Shown here: one piece after another, positions 20,380 to 29,169 of the stretch
Layout of the letters: each line of letters starts with the position of its first letter
Position numbering within the stretch: position 1 is the stretch's first letter
DNA from: Tsukamurella tyrosinosolvens
Lineage (GTDB): Bacteria; Actinomycetota; Actinomycetes; Mycobacteriales; Mycobacteriaceae
Direction of reading: 5' to 3'
DNA: 64,000 bases
NCBI RefSeq assembly: GCF_900104775.1
Contig: NZ_FNSA01000003.1
Location: forward strand, 2,480,001 to 2,544,000
Notes under the pieces: model-generated
The model's input: the letters and a program-made list of their open reading frames with translations, nothing else
Databases searched by the model: none
Told to the model about the DNA's origin: nothing
Position numbers and translations under genes: made by a program

Positions 20380-20410
20380 ACCCTAGCCTGGTAACATGTT
20401 GCAGTGACAA
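20380..20410 (-). promoter_or_regulatory. Carrier-protein promoter and shared divergent control region
   Basis: Minus strand TTGTCA, 19 bp, TAGGGT. For the plus strand a candidate -10 TAACAT lies at 20392-20397 inside the same interval, so the ligase and carrier protein promoters interleave. The interval also contains the palindrome AACATGTT. Confidence 0.5.
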
Positions 20411-20436
20411 CGGTTCCAGCCACGGAGAAGAGACCG

Positions 20437-21390
20437 ATGACGCAGGCCGCAGCACCTCGTGCGATCGACTTTACTGACCTGCACGCGCGCCAGCAGGAGT
20501 TCCGCGCCTCCCTCTTCGACGCGGGGCTGCTCATCCCGTCGGGCGTCGACGGCGTGTACGGGCACGGCGCCGCGTTCGCGGACCTCACCGCTGCGGTCGA
20601 GGCCCTCGTCGGCGCGACGGTGCGCGACGTGCACGGCGGCGCCGCCACGGTGCTGACCTTCCCGCCGGTGATGCCTCGCGAGTACCTCGACCGGACCGAC
20701 TACATCGCGTCCTTCCCGCAGCTCGCCGCCGCGGTCTCCACCTACACCGGGGGCGACGCGGAGCACCGCCTGCTGCTCGCGGGCCGCAACGCCGGCCACG
20801 ACTGGGGCGGCCATTTCCACGCGAGCGACGTCGCGCTCGTCCCGTCGGCCTGCCACTCCGTGTACCCGGTGCTGAGCGGGCAGCTGCCGCGCGACGGCGC
20901 TTGGATCGACGTCTCCGGCCACTGCTTCCGCCGCGAGCCCTCCGCGGACCCGGCGCGGATGCAGTCCTTCCGCATGCGCGAGATCGTCCGCGTCGGCTCG
21001 GACCGGGCGGCCGTCGCGCACCGTGACACCTGGGTCGCGCGCGCCGCCGATCTGCTCTCCGACCTCGGCCTCCCGGTGCGGCGGACGCCCGCGACCGACC
21101 CCTTCTTCGGCCGCGCCGGCCGCATGCTCGCCGCCAACCAGTCGGCCGAGAACCTCAAGACCGAGCTGCTCGTGCCGATGTACGGCGAGGACGCTCCCGG
21201 GGTCGCCGTTGCGTCCAGCAACTACCACCGCGATCATTTCGGGATGCACTTCGACATCACCACCGTGGACGGCGCGCCGGCGCACAGCGCCTGCCTCGGC
21301 TTCGGCATCGAGCGGATCGCCCTGGCGCTGCTGGCCACGCACGGGCTGGACCGCGCCGCCTGGCCCGGATCCGTCAACGCCCAGCTGTGA
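20437..21390 (+). CDS. Amino acid:[carrier protein] ligase (seryl-tRNA synthetase-like)
   Basis: 317 residues, the size of the known ligases. These are class II synthetase catalytic cores lacking the tRNA-binding arm; they adenylate a small amino acid and attach it to phosphopantetheine of a carrier protein. Seen here: probable zinc ligands C139 (PSACHS), E182 (FRMREIVRVG) and C286 (SACLGFG); motif 2 FRREPSADPARMQSFRMRE at 164-182; motif 3 GFGIERIALAL at 288-298; and an ASSNYHRDHFG strand. Activity toward Gly or Ala would follow family precedent but cannot be read here. ATG 20437 with GGAGAAGAGA upstream is preferred to GTG 20404. It overlaps the next glycosyltransferase by GTGA. Confidence 0.85.
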   Translation: MTQAAAPRAIDFTDLHARQQEFRASLFDAGLLIPSGVDGVYGHGAAFADLTAAVEALVGATVRDVHGGAATVLTFPPVMPREYLDRTDYIASFPQLAAAVSTYTGGDAEHRLLLAGRNAGHDWGGHFHASDVALVPSACHSVYPVLSGQLPRDGAWIDVSGHCFRREPSADPARMQSFRMREIVRVGSDRAAVAHRDTWVARAADLLSDLGLPVRRTPATDPFFGRAGRMLAANQSAENLKTELLVPMYGEDAPGVAVASSNYHRDHFGMHFDITTVDGAPAHSACLGFGIERIALALLATHGLDRAAWPGSVNAQL

Positions 21391-22451
21391 GCGCGGTCCC
21401 CGTCCACCTGACCGGGACCACCTGGCCGGGCACCGCGCCCGGCGGTCTGCCCCGCTACTTCGCGGACCTCTTCGCCGCCCTGCGCCTGTGCGCCGACCTC
21501 GACGTCGGCGCCACAGCCTTCGGCGACCCCGAACCCGGCGGCGCCAGCTGGGGGCCCGATGCCGGGAGCACGGCCGCCCGGGTGCGGGCGTCCCGGCGCC
21601 CCGCACCGGCGGGCACCGCGGTCCTCGACCGGCACTTCGCGTTGTTCGGGCCCGCGCCGCGCGGGGCCGCGCTGGTCACGCACTTCCACGGCCCGTGGGC
21701 GCAGGAGAGCGCCGCCGCGGGCGAAGGCCGGGTCGCGGTAGCAGTGAAGGCCTTCGTCGAACGCGCGCGGTACCGCGGCAGCGACCGCTTCGTCGTGCTC
21801 TCCCAGGCCTTCGCTGATGTCCTCGTCGCGCGGTACGGGGCCGACCGCGGCGCGATCGCGGTCATACCGCCCGGCGTCGACCTGGCGCGCTTCACCGCGA
21901 CGCCCGTGCCCGACGGTCCGCCGCGGGTGCTGTGCGTGCGCCGGCTCGAGCGCCGCATGGGCATCGACGTGCTGCTGCGCGCATGGCCCGCGGTACTCGC
22001 CCGGCACCCGGGTGCACGGCTCGACGTCGTGGGCGACGGCTCGCAGCGCCGTGCTCTGCAGCAACACGCCTCGGACCTGGGGATCACCGATACTGTGACC
22101 TTCGTGGGAACGATCGACGACGCCGACCTCGCGCGCAGGTACGCCGCCGCGACGCTCACGGCCGTCCCGTCCGTCGCCTGGGAGGGCTTCGGCCTCGTCG
22201 CCCTCGAATCCCTCGCCTCCGGCCGCGCCCCCGTCGTCACCGACGTCGGCGGCCTGCCCGACGCCGTCCGCGACCTCGCCGCCGATCTCGTGGTCTCCGC
22301 CGGCGATCCCGACGCGCTTGCGGACCGCCTGGCCGCGGGACTCGACGGCGTGCGCCCCTCGGCGCAGGACTGCCGCGCGCACGCCGAGCGCTTCAGCTGG
22401 GGCGTCGCCGCCGCACGGCACGCGGCCCTCTACCGGGCGGTCGCCGCGTGA
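21387..22451 (+). CDS. GT4-family glycosyltransferase
   Basis: 354 residues, GT-B fold. PGGLPRYFADLFAAL at the N-terminus, RVLCVRRLERRMGIDVLLRAWP as the donor-domain entry, and E-x7-E in EGFGLVALESLASGRAPVV near residues 265-283. GTG start overlaps the ligase stop by four bases, so it is translationally coupled to it. Second of four glycosyltransferases in the cluster; donor and acceptor unknown. Confidence 0.88.
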   Translation: MSAVPVHLTGTTWPGTAPGGLPRYFADLFAALRLCADLDVGATAFGDPEPGGASWGPDAGSTAARVRASRRPAPAGTAVLDRHFALFGPAPRGAALVTHFHGPWAQESAAAGEGRVAVAVKAFVERARYRGSDRFVVLSQAFADVLVARYGADRGAIAVIPPGVDLARFTATPVPDGPPRVLCVRRLERRMGIDVLLRAWPAVLARHPGARLDVVGDGSQRRALQQHASDLGITDTVTFVGTIDDADLARRYAAATLTAVPSVAWEGFGLVALESLASGRAPVVTDVGGLPDAVRDLAADLVVSAGDPDALADRLAAGLDGVRPSAQDCRAHAERFSWGVAAARHAALYRAVAA

Positions 22452-23587
22452 GCGCCCGCCGCCCCGTCTTCCTCGGGCACACCGCGGCCCCCTCGGGCGC
22501 GGAGCTGGCGTTCGCCCGCCTCGCCGGGGAACTGCGCCACCGGGGCGTGCCCGCCTCCGTGGTGCTGCTCGCGCCCGGCCCGCTGACCGAGGTGCTGGCG
22601 GCCGCGGACGTGCCGGTCACCGTCGTCCCGGGCCGCCCGTCGGCGGTGCGGCGCGATGCGGGTCCGCTGGCCGTACTGCGGGGAGCCATCGGCCTGTACC
22701 GCACGGGCCGGCGTCTCGCGCCGATGCTGCTGGCCCAGGACGCCGACGTCGTCGTCGCCGAGTCGACGAAGTCGCTGTTCGTCGGCGCCGTCGCCTCCCG
22801 CCGCACCGGCATCCCGCTGGTGTGGCAGGTGCACGACCGGGTGAGCGCGGAGTACTTCGGCCGCAAGCGCTTCCCGCTGCGCCTCCTGGGCCGGGTCGCG
22901 GCATCCGGGTACCTCGCCAACTCGCGCGGGACGCTGCGGACCATCTCCACCGGCGGCAGCCCGACCGCGGTGTGTCACCCGGGCGTCGACCTGGCCACGG
23001 TCCCCGCGCCCGAGCCCCAGCGGGCGCCGAAGAACGTGCAGATCGCGATGATCGGCCGGATCACGCCGTGGAAGGGCCAGGACCTGCTGCTCCGCGCGCT
23101 CGCACAGATGGAGGCCGAGCCGCACGTGCGGTTCGTCGGCGGCGCCCACTTCGACGGCGACGACGCCTACCTCGCCGAGCTCGAGGAGCTGGCCCGGCGG
23201 CTGGGCATCGCCGAGCGGGTCACCTTCACCGGGCACGTCACGGACCCGTTGGCCGAGGCCGCGGACGCCGACATCGTGGTGCACTACTCGCGACTCACCG
23301 AGCCCTTCGGGCAGGTCGTCGCCGAGGCCATGGCCGCGGGCCGGGTCGTGGTGGCCGCCCGCGCCGGCGGGCCGACGGAGCTCATCGTCGACCGGGAGAA
23401 CGGCGTTCTGGTGCCGCCGCGCCGGCCCGACCTGCTCGCCGTCGCCCTGGATTCGCTGATCGCCGACTGGGAGCTGCGCGAGCAGCTCAGCGCGGCCGCG
23501 CGCGACCGCGGCCGCGATCTGGACCTGAAGACCTCCGCGGCCATCGCGGACTCCCTGCTGGCGCGGGTGGCACGGGACGTCCGATGA
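22448..23587 (+). CDS. GT4-family glycosyltransferase
   Basis: 379 residues. Opening PVFLGHTAAPSGAELAFARLA, donor domain IAMIGRITPWKGQDLLLRAL near residues 200-220 and LTEPFGQVVAEAMAAGRVVV with its E-x7-E near residues 285-305. GTGA overlap at both ends places it in an unbroken plus-strand operon running from 20437 to 27953. Probably another sugar-adding step on the lipid-linked glycan. Confidence 0.88.
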   Translation: MSARRPVFLGHTAAPSGAELAFARLAGELRHRGVPASVVLLAPGPLTEVLAAADVPVTVVPGRPSAVRRDAGPLAVLRGAIGLYRTGRRLAPMLLAQDADVVVAESTKSLFVGAVASRRTGIPLVWQVHDRVSAEYFGRKRFPLRLLGRVAASGYLANSRGTLRTISTGGSPTAVCHPGVDLATVPAPEPQRAPKNVQIAMIGRITPWKGQDLLLRALAQMEAEPHVRFVGGAHFDGDDAYLAELEELARRLGIAERVTFTGHVTDPLAEAADADIVVHYSRLTEPFGQVVAEAMAAGRVVVAARAGGPTELIVDRENGVLVPPRRPDLLAVALDSLIADWELREQLSAAARDRGRDLDLKTSAAIADSLLARVARDVR

Positions 23588-24825
23588 CGCGGCTCCGCGG
23601 CTCCGCGGGGGTGCTCCGGGACGTGGCGCTCGTCTCCGCCGGGCGGTACGGCCAGTACGCGATCACCCTCATCACGATCCCGCTCTGCGCGCGGCTGCTC
23701 GGGCCCACGGGGATGGGCCTGCTCGCGATCGCGATGTCGACCTACGTCCTCGGCGCCCTCTGCACCGACCTGGGCATCACCGCCTTCGTCGCCGCCCGCG
23801 CCGAGAAGCCGGGGCTGGCCCGGCTCCGCGGCGATTACGCCGGACTCCGGTGCACGGTCCTCGCCGCGTTCACCGCGCTGTTCCTGCTGGCCGCGGCCCT
23901 GCCGGTACCCCGCGCTGTCGAGATGGGCGCACTGGGTCTGGTCGTGGGCTCGGTGAGTGCGTGCGGCGACGACTGGGTGCTCCTCGGAACCGGCCGCTTC
24001 GGGGCCGTCGTGGTGCAGCAGACCGCCGGCCGGGTCGTCTACCTCGCACTGCTCGTGGTGGTGCTGCCGCAGGTGCGGACGCCGGAGGCCGCGATGGGCG
24101 CCCTGCTCGCGGGGAACCTCGTGGCGGTCGGCTGGTCCTGGGCGCGCACCGTCCGGGACCACGGGCGCCCCGCGCGGCCGGGGCCGCCCGCCGCGCTGCT
24201 GCGCACCGGCGGCCCGGTGTTCGCCGCGCGGCTGCTCTCCTCGTCGTACGGGCCCGGTGCCGCAACGGTCTTCGCGCCGGCGCTCACACCGCACGCACTG
24301 GGCCTGTTCAGCGCGAGCGACCGGCCGGTGCAGGCCGCGGGCTCCCTGATGGACGCCGTGGGCGTGAGCCTGCTCCCCCGGCTGGCGCGGCGCGAGACCG
24401 GCGCCTTCTGGGCGACGGCGCGCCGCGGCATCGCCCTGGTCGCGACCGGCGGCGCGCTGCTCGCCGCGCTCGCGACGGCGCTCGCCCCCTGGCTGGTGCC
24501 ACTGATCTTCGGCGCGGAGTTCGACGGTGCCGTTCCCCTCCTCCAGGTGCAGGCCTGGGCCCTCCCCGGGCTCGCGGTCGCCTCCTTCGTCGCGACGGCG
24601 GTCCTCCCCGTACTCGGCGACACGCGCGGCGTGCTGCTGGCCGGCGCCGTCGGTGCCGCCGTGATCGGCGTCGCGGTCCTGCTGGCGCTGCGCAGCCACG
24701 ACCCGCGGACCGTCGTGCTCGGCATCGTCGCGGCGCAGAGCGCGGCCGCGATCTTCTCCGTCCTGCGGGCCCGGCGCCTGGAGGGGGCGACGGTCCCCGC
24801 CCCGGTAGGAGGCGACGCGGCGTGA
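23584..24825 (+). CDS. Polysaccharide flippase (Wzx/MATE-like, MOP superfamily)
   Basis: 413 residues, almost entirely hydrophobic, with 12 to 14 predicted helices. The opening LVSAGRYGQYAITLITIPLCARLLGPTGMGLLAIAMS is characteristic of O-antigen flippases. It would turn the undecaprenyl-linked repeat unit to the outer face of the membrane. ATGA start overlap. No Wzy-type polymerase was recognised next to it, so the product may be a short glycan or the polymerase lies elsewhere. Confidence 0.85.
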   Translation: MTRLRGSAGVLRDVALVSAGRYGQYAITLITIPLCARLLGPTGMGLLAIAMSTYVLGALCTDLGITAFVAARAEKPGLARLRGDYAGLRCTVLAAFTALFLLAAALPVPRAVEMGALGLVVGSVSACGDDWVLLGTGRFGAVVVQQTAGRVVYLALLVVVLPQVRTPEAAMGALLAGNLVAVGWSWARTVRDHGRPARPGPPAALLRTGGPVFAARLLSSSYGPGAATVFAPALTPHALGLFSASDRPVQAAGSLMDAVGVSLLPRLARRETGAFWATARRGIALVATGGALLAALATALAPWLVPLIFGAEFDGAVPLLQVQAWALPGLAVASFVATAVLPVLGDTRGVLLAGAVGAAVIGVAVLLALRSHDPRTVVLGIVAAQSAAAIFSVLRARRLEGATVPAPVGGDAA

Positions 24826-25817
24826 GGATCCTGTTCGCCGGCGACGACTGGTACGGCAGCAACGCCCGTTCCCTGGCGGAGGGCTTCCGTCGCTCCGGCC
24901 ACGACGTGACCGTCGTGGACACCACCGCGGTGACGCTCCCCCGCCGCGGGAGCCCGGCGTGGTGGTACGCCAAGCGCACCGGGCGGCGCGCGCCCGCGAC
25001 CGTCGAGGCCGTCCACCGGCGGCTGGAGGCGCAGCCCGTCGCCGACCTACTTTTCTGCTACACGTCCGTGCACCTCGACCAGGAACGGCTGCTGACCCTG
25101 CCGGCGGGCCGGCACGTGCACTACAGCGCCGACGACGTGGCCAACCCCGCCAACACCACCCCCGAGTACCTCGCGGCGGAACCCGGGTGGGACGCGATCG
25201 TCACCACCAAGGCGCACAACGTGCCCGAGCTGCTCGCGCGGGGGGCGCACCGCGCGGTCTTCGTGCGCAGCGCCTACGACCCCGACTGGCACCGCCCGGT
25301 CGCGCCGCGCTCGGCCCGGCGGTACGCCGCCGGGTTCGTCGGCAACGCCCGCCCCGACCGCGCCGCGCTCGTCACGGGCCTGGCCACCCGCCTCGGACCG
25401 GAGTTCTACCTCGCCGGGCCGGGGTGGCGCCGCAGGCCGGCCGTCCTGCGCAGCCGGGCGACGGTGCGCGGCCCGCAGTACGGGACGGCCCTCTCCGCGG
25501 CGATCGGCGCGGTCGCCGCGAACCTGGTGCTGCTCAACTCGGACAACCGCGACACCCACACCTGCCGCACCTTCGAGGTCCCGGCGGCGGGCGGGCTGTT
25601 CGTGGGCCCGCGGACCGTCGAACACGCGGAGCTGCTCACCGACGGCCGCGAGGCCCTGCTCTACGACGACCCGGCGGAGATCGACGGCATCGTCGCGCGG
25701 GTGCGCGCCGACCCGTCGGCCGCGGCCCGGATCGCCGCCGCCGGGCACGCCGCCATCACCCGCGGCGGGAACACCTACGCGGACCGGGCGAGGGAGATCA
25801 TCGATGCCCTCGACTGA
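24822..25817 (+). CDS. CgeB-like glycosyltransferase
   Basis: 331 residues. RILFAGDDWYGSNARSLAEGFRRSGHDVTVVD opens a GT-B fold; the C-terminal part ([34 protein letters not shown], residues 231-264, then REALLYDD) matches the CgeB/glycosyl transferase 1_2 group, whose members decorate surface layers. GTGA overlap with the flippase gene, and a 14-bp overlap with the next gene. Less certain in donor class than the GT4 enzymes. Confidence 0.8.
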   Translation: MRILFAGDDWYGSNARSLAEGFRRSGHDVTVVDTTAVTLPRRGSPAWWYAKRTGRRAPATVEAVHRRLEAQPVADLLFCYTSVHLDQERLLTLPAGRHVHYSADDVANPANTTPEYLAAEPGWDAIVTTKAHNVPELLARGAHRAVFVRSAYDPDWHRPVAPRSARRYAAGFVGNARPDRAALVTGLATRLGPEFYLAGPGWRRRPAVLRSRATVRGPQYGTALSAAIGAVAANLVLLNSDNRDTHTCRTFEVPAAGGLFVGPRTVEHAELLTDGREALLYDDPAEIDGIVARVRADPSAAARIAAAGHAAITRGGNTYADRAREIIDALD

Positions 25818-27399
25818 GTCGCCCGTGGAGGTGCGGACCTACTTCGGGCCCGCCGATGCGGCGCTGTACGGCGCGCTGCACGTGCCGGCGTCCCGCCGCG
25901 TCCGGGGCGCGGTGCTGCTGGTGCCGCCGCTCGCCAAGGAGCAGTACGACACCCTGCGCGGACTCCGCCGCCTCGCGAACCTGCTCGCCGCGGGCGGCCT
26001 CGCCGTGCTGCGCTTCGACTACCTCGGCACGGGCGATTCCGCCGGCGCGGCGGGCCTGCCCGACGCGGTCGATGGATGGATCGCCTCGGTGCGGCACGCC
26101 GACGCGTACCTCCGGGGCCTCGGCGTCGGAGCGCCCGCGGTGGTGGCGCTGCGCGCGGGCGCGGCGATCGCGGGTGCCGCGGGCCTGACCCCGCCCGCGG
26201 CGGTGCTGTGGGACCCCGTCGGCGGCCGTGCGTTCGCCCGCGCACAGACGGCGCTCGCCCGGATGGCGATCGGCGCGGGCCCCGGCAGCTGGGTCGGCCT
26301 CGACGTCCACGCCGACGCCGCTGCCGCGCTGTCCACCCTGCCGGCCGACGCCCTCGCGGCCCCGCGCCTGCTGGTCGCCGAGCGGCCCGGCGCCGCGCCG
26401 ACCGGTCCCGACGATGCCGACCGGCTCGTCGCCGCGGGCATGCCGCAGTTCGTCGAGCCCGGTGCGCACCTCGTGCGGATCCCCGACACGGCGGTCGAGG
26501 ACATCGCCGCGTGGCTCGGCGCCGCTCTGCCCGGCGTAGAGCCCGTCACCGTCGAGCCCGATGTCCGCACCCGCGCGCGGTGGGCCGGCGTCGAGGAGCG
26601 CATCGAGGATGTGGGCGGCGCCGCGGCGATCCGGACCGTCCCCGCCGACGGTGCCGCGCGCCGGTCGGTGCTGCTCTGCGCCACCGCCAACGACACCCGG
26701 CACGGCCCCAACCGCGCCTGGGTGGAGCTGGCCCGCGACGTCGCCGCCGCCGGCGGCGCGGCGCTGCGCTACGACCGCCGGGGCGCCGGCGAATCCGGGC
26801 CCGTCGCGGCGGGCGAGGCTGTCGCGCTGTTCCCACCGACGGGCGTGGACGACGCCCTCGCCGCGGCCCGCGTGCTCGACGGCCCGCTGCTCACCGCCGG
26901 CGTGTGCTCGGGCTCCTGGTACGCCGCGCACGCCGCCCGGGCGGCCGGCGCCGACACCGCGGTCCTGGTGAACACGGTGCTGTACTCCTGGCGACTCAAG
27001 CCCGGCATCGCGGCGGCACCCGCGGAGGACCTCGGCGTGCCGCGGACCGATCCCGCCTTCGCGCGCAGCCCGCGCGGGCGCGTCAAGGACCTGCTCCGCA
27101 CCCGGCTGCCCTACCCTGCGTGGCGACTGCTGGGCCGACGCGGCGTCACCCAGGTTCCCGAGGTCCTGCTGCGCCCCGTCGTCGCCGGTGGGACCGACGC
27201 GGTCCTCGTCCTCGCCCCGCCCGACGCCGCCTGGTTCGACTCCCAGCGCGGTCCCGAGGGCCTCCGCCGGCTCCCTCGCCGGGCCGGCGCGGGCACCGTC
27301 CGCGCCGTCCGCCCGCGTGCCGGAGATCACCCCGGATACCACCCCGATGTGCGGGCTGGTGTTGCAACCGCGATACTGCTGTGGTGCGGACAGCGGTGA
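25804..27399 (+). CDS. Tandem (fused) alpha/beta hydrolase of exosortase/EPS-cluster type
   Basis: 531 residues in two alpha/beta-hydrolase halves. Half 1 (1-235) has VLLVPPLAKEQYDTLRGLRRLANLLA and RFDYLGTGDS, but its elbow reads ALRAG and lacks a Ser nucleophile. Half 2 (about 265-531) has RRSVLLCATANDTRHGPNRAW, RYDRRGAGESG and the elbow GVCSGSWYA with an intact Ser. The pair resembles the two separate hydrolases that accompany carrier proteins in exosortase A/EPS loci of proteobacteria; here they are one polypeptide. A role in acyl or aminoacyl handling with the carrier protein is plausible. ATG start inside the preceding gene. Confidence 0.7.
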   Translation: MPSTESPVEVRTYFGPADAALYGALHVPASRRVRGAVLLVPPLAKEQYDTLRGLRRLANLLAAGGLAVLRFDYLGTGDSAGAAGLPDAVDGWIASVRHADAYLRGLGVGAPAVVALRAGAAIAGAAGLTPPAAVLWDPVGGRAFARAQTALARMAIGAGPGSWVGLDVHADAAAALSTLPADALAAPRLLVAERPGAAPTGPDDADRLVAAGMPQFVEPGAHLVRIPDTAVEDIAAWLGAALPGVEPVTVEPDVRTRARWAGVEERIEDVGGAAAIRTVPADGAARRSVLLCATANDTRHGPNRAWVELARDVAAAGGAALRYDRRGAGESGPVAAGEAVALFPPTGVDDALAAARVLDGPLLTAGVCSGSWYAAHAARAAGADTAVLVNTVLYSWRLKPGIAAAPAEDLGVPRTDPAFARSPRGRVKDLLRTRLPYPAWRLLGRRGVTQVPEVLLRPVVAGGTDAVLVLAPPDAAWFDSQRGPEGLRRLPRRAGAGTVRAVRPRAGDHPGYHPDVRAGVATAILLWCGQR

Positions 27400-27953
27400 A
27401 CCGACGGCGGCGGATGCGCCGCCTGATCGCGTGCGCCCTGATTCTGGTGCTCGTCGCCGTCGTCGGGATCGCGCTCGACCGCGCGTACCTGCAGCCCAAG
27501 ATCGACCGGGACCTCACGCCGGCGGACGCCATCGTGGTGCTCGGCGGCAATCCCTACGACCGGTTCGAGTACGGCCTCGACCTGGCCGAACGCGGTCTCT
27601 CGCAGCAGGTCGTGCTGTCCAATTCGGTCGGCGCCGAGGACACCCGGATGCAGGAGTTGTGCGCACGGGCCATCGCGGGCGTCGACGTCACCTGCTTCCT
27701 CCCGCAGCCGTGGACCACGCGCGGCGAGGCGCAGGAAGTGCAGCGGCTCGCGACGGCCCGGGGCTGGGAGGACATCATCGTGGTGACGACGACCGCGCAC
27801 CTCGAGCGCGCCCGGTTCATCCTCGAGCGCTGCTACGGCAAGACGATGCAGATGACGGATTTCCCCGAGCAGCGCGGCACGGCGGAGACGGTCTTCGGAT
27901 GGGGCTACCAGAGCGCGGGCTGGCTCAAGGCGCTGTACCAGACGGGCTGTTAG
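27396..27953 (+). CDS. DUF218 (YdcF/ElyC/SanA-like) membrane-anchored protein
   Basis: 185 residues. One N-terminal helix (IACALILVLVAVVGIAL) then the DUF218 domain: ADAIVVLGGNPYDRFEYGLDLAERGL, EDIIVVTTTAHLERARFILERCYG. Relatives act on envelope precursors or the undecaprenyl carrier cycle, which fits the end of a glycan operon. GTG 27396 overlaps the previous stop by GTGA; ATG 27414 is an alternative. It converges on the permease gene with a 29-bp overlap of coding regions. Confidence 0.8.
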   Translation: MNRRRRMRRLIACALILVLVAVVGIALDRAYLQPKIDRDLTPADAIVVLGGNPYDRFEYGLDLAERGLSQQVVLSNSVGAEDTRMQELCARAIAGVDVTCFLPQPWTTRGEAQEVQRLATARGWEDIIVVTTTAHLERARFILERCYGKTMQMTDFPEQRGTAETVFGWGYQSAGWLKALYQTGC

Positions 27954-29169
27954 AGCGCGTCACGGCGTACGCCAGCGCGCCCGCGACCAGGACGACGATG
28001 CCCGCGGACACCGAGCCGGCCGGCAACGACAACGCGACCAGGAGGCACCCGGCCAGGCCCACGGCGGGGACGACCCGCGAGCGGACCGCGGTGTCGAGCG
28101 TCCACGCCGAGGCATTGGCCACCGCGTAATAGACGAGTACCGCGAACGACGAGAAGCCGATCGCGGCGCCCAGGTCCGCGGTCGCGGCCACCACGGTCAC
28201 GACGACGCCGACGGCGAGCTCCGCGTACACCGGCACCCGACGGGTCTCGTGGACGGTGGCGAGGGCGCGCGGGAGATGTCCGTCGCGGGCCATGGCGAGG
28301 GTGGTGCGGGAGACCCCGAGCAGCAGCGCGAGGAGCGCACCGAGGGCCGCGACGCAGGCCGTCACCGTCACGATCACCACCGGGAGACCGGTCGCGCGGG
28401 CCGCGTCGGCGACCGGCGCGACCGACGCCGCGAGGCCATCGGTGCCGAGCACCGCGACCAGGGCGACGCCGACGAGCGCGTACACGCCGAGCGCGACGGC
28501 GAGCGCGAGGAAGATCGCCCGGGGCAGCGTCCGAGCGGGATCGCGCACCTCCTCGCCGAGCGTGGCGATGCGCGCGTACCCCGCGAACGCGAAGAACAGC
28601 AGCCCCGCGGCCTGCAGCACGCCGAACGGGCCGGCGGCGGCACCGTCGAACACCCGGGACGGCTCCGCGGCCCCGGAGGCGAACGCAGCGACCACGACGG
28701 CGGCGAGCACGGCGAGGACGAGGGCGACCACCACGCGGGCGACGCGGGCGGAGCGCTCCACCCCGGCGACGTTGAGCGCCGTCAGCGCGACGACGGCGCC
28801 CGCGGCGACGGCGTGCGCCCGATCCGGCCAGGCGTAGTGGCCGACGGTGAGCGCCATGGCGGCGCACGACGCGGTCTTGCCGACGACGAAGCTCCACCCG
28901 GCGAGATGGCCCCAGAACGGTCCGAGGCGCTCGCGCCCGTAGACGTAGGTACCGCCCGACTGCGGGTATCGCGCGGCGAGGCGGGCCGAGCTGCTCGCGT
29001 TGCAGTAGGCGATGAGTGCGGCGATCGCGAGACCCACGAACAGCGCGGAACCCGCGGCCGCCGCGGCCGGCGCGAAGGAGACGAAGACGCCGGCTCCGAT
29101 CATGGCGCTCAGGCCGACGGTGACGGCGTCACCCAGGCCGAGGGTGCGGCGCAGCGCGGGTTCGGTCAC
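27925..29169 (-). CDS. APC-superfamily amino acid/amine permease
   Basis: 414 residues with about twelve helices. The APC signature is clear: GLGDAVTVGLSAMIGAGVFVSFAPAAAAAG near residues 10-40, then GTYVYGRERLGPFWGHLAGW and FAFAGYARIATLGEEVRDPARTLPRAI. Imports or exchanges an amino acid or amine; specificity unknown. GTG 29169 overlaps the stop of the SRPBCC gene by four bases, so the two are cotranscribed. C-terminus overlaps the convergent DUF218 gene. Confidence 0.88.
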   Translation of the reverse strand: MTEPALRRTLGLGDAVTVGLSAMIGAGVFVSFAPAAAAAGSALFVGLAIAALIAYCNASSSARLAARYPQSGGTYVYGRERLGPFWGHLAGWSFVVGKTASCAAMALTVGHYAWPDRAHAVAAGAVVALTALNVAGVERSARVARVVVALVLAVLAAVVVAAFASGAAEPSRVFDGAAAGPFGVLQAAGLLFFAFAGYARIATLGEEVRDPARTLPRAIFLALAVALGVYALVGVALVAVLGTDGLAASVAPVADAARATGLPVVIVTVTACVAALGALLALLLGVSRTTLAMARDGHLPRALATVHETRRVPVYAELAVGVVVTVVAATADLGAAIGFSSFAVLVYYAVANASAWTLDTAVRSRVVPAVGLAGCLLVALSLPAGSVSAGIVVLVAGALAYAVTRSNSPSGTAP

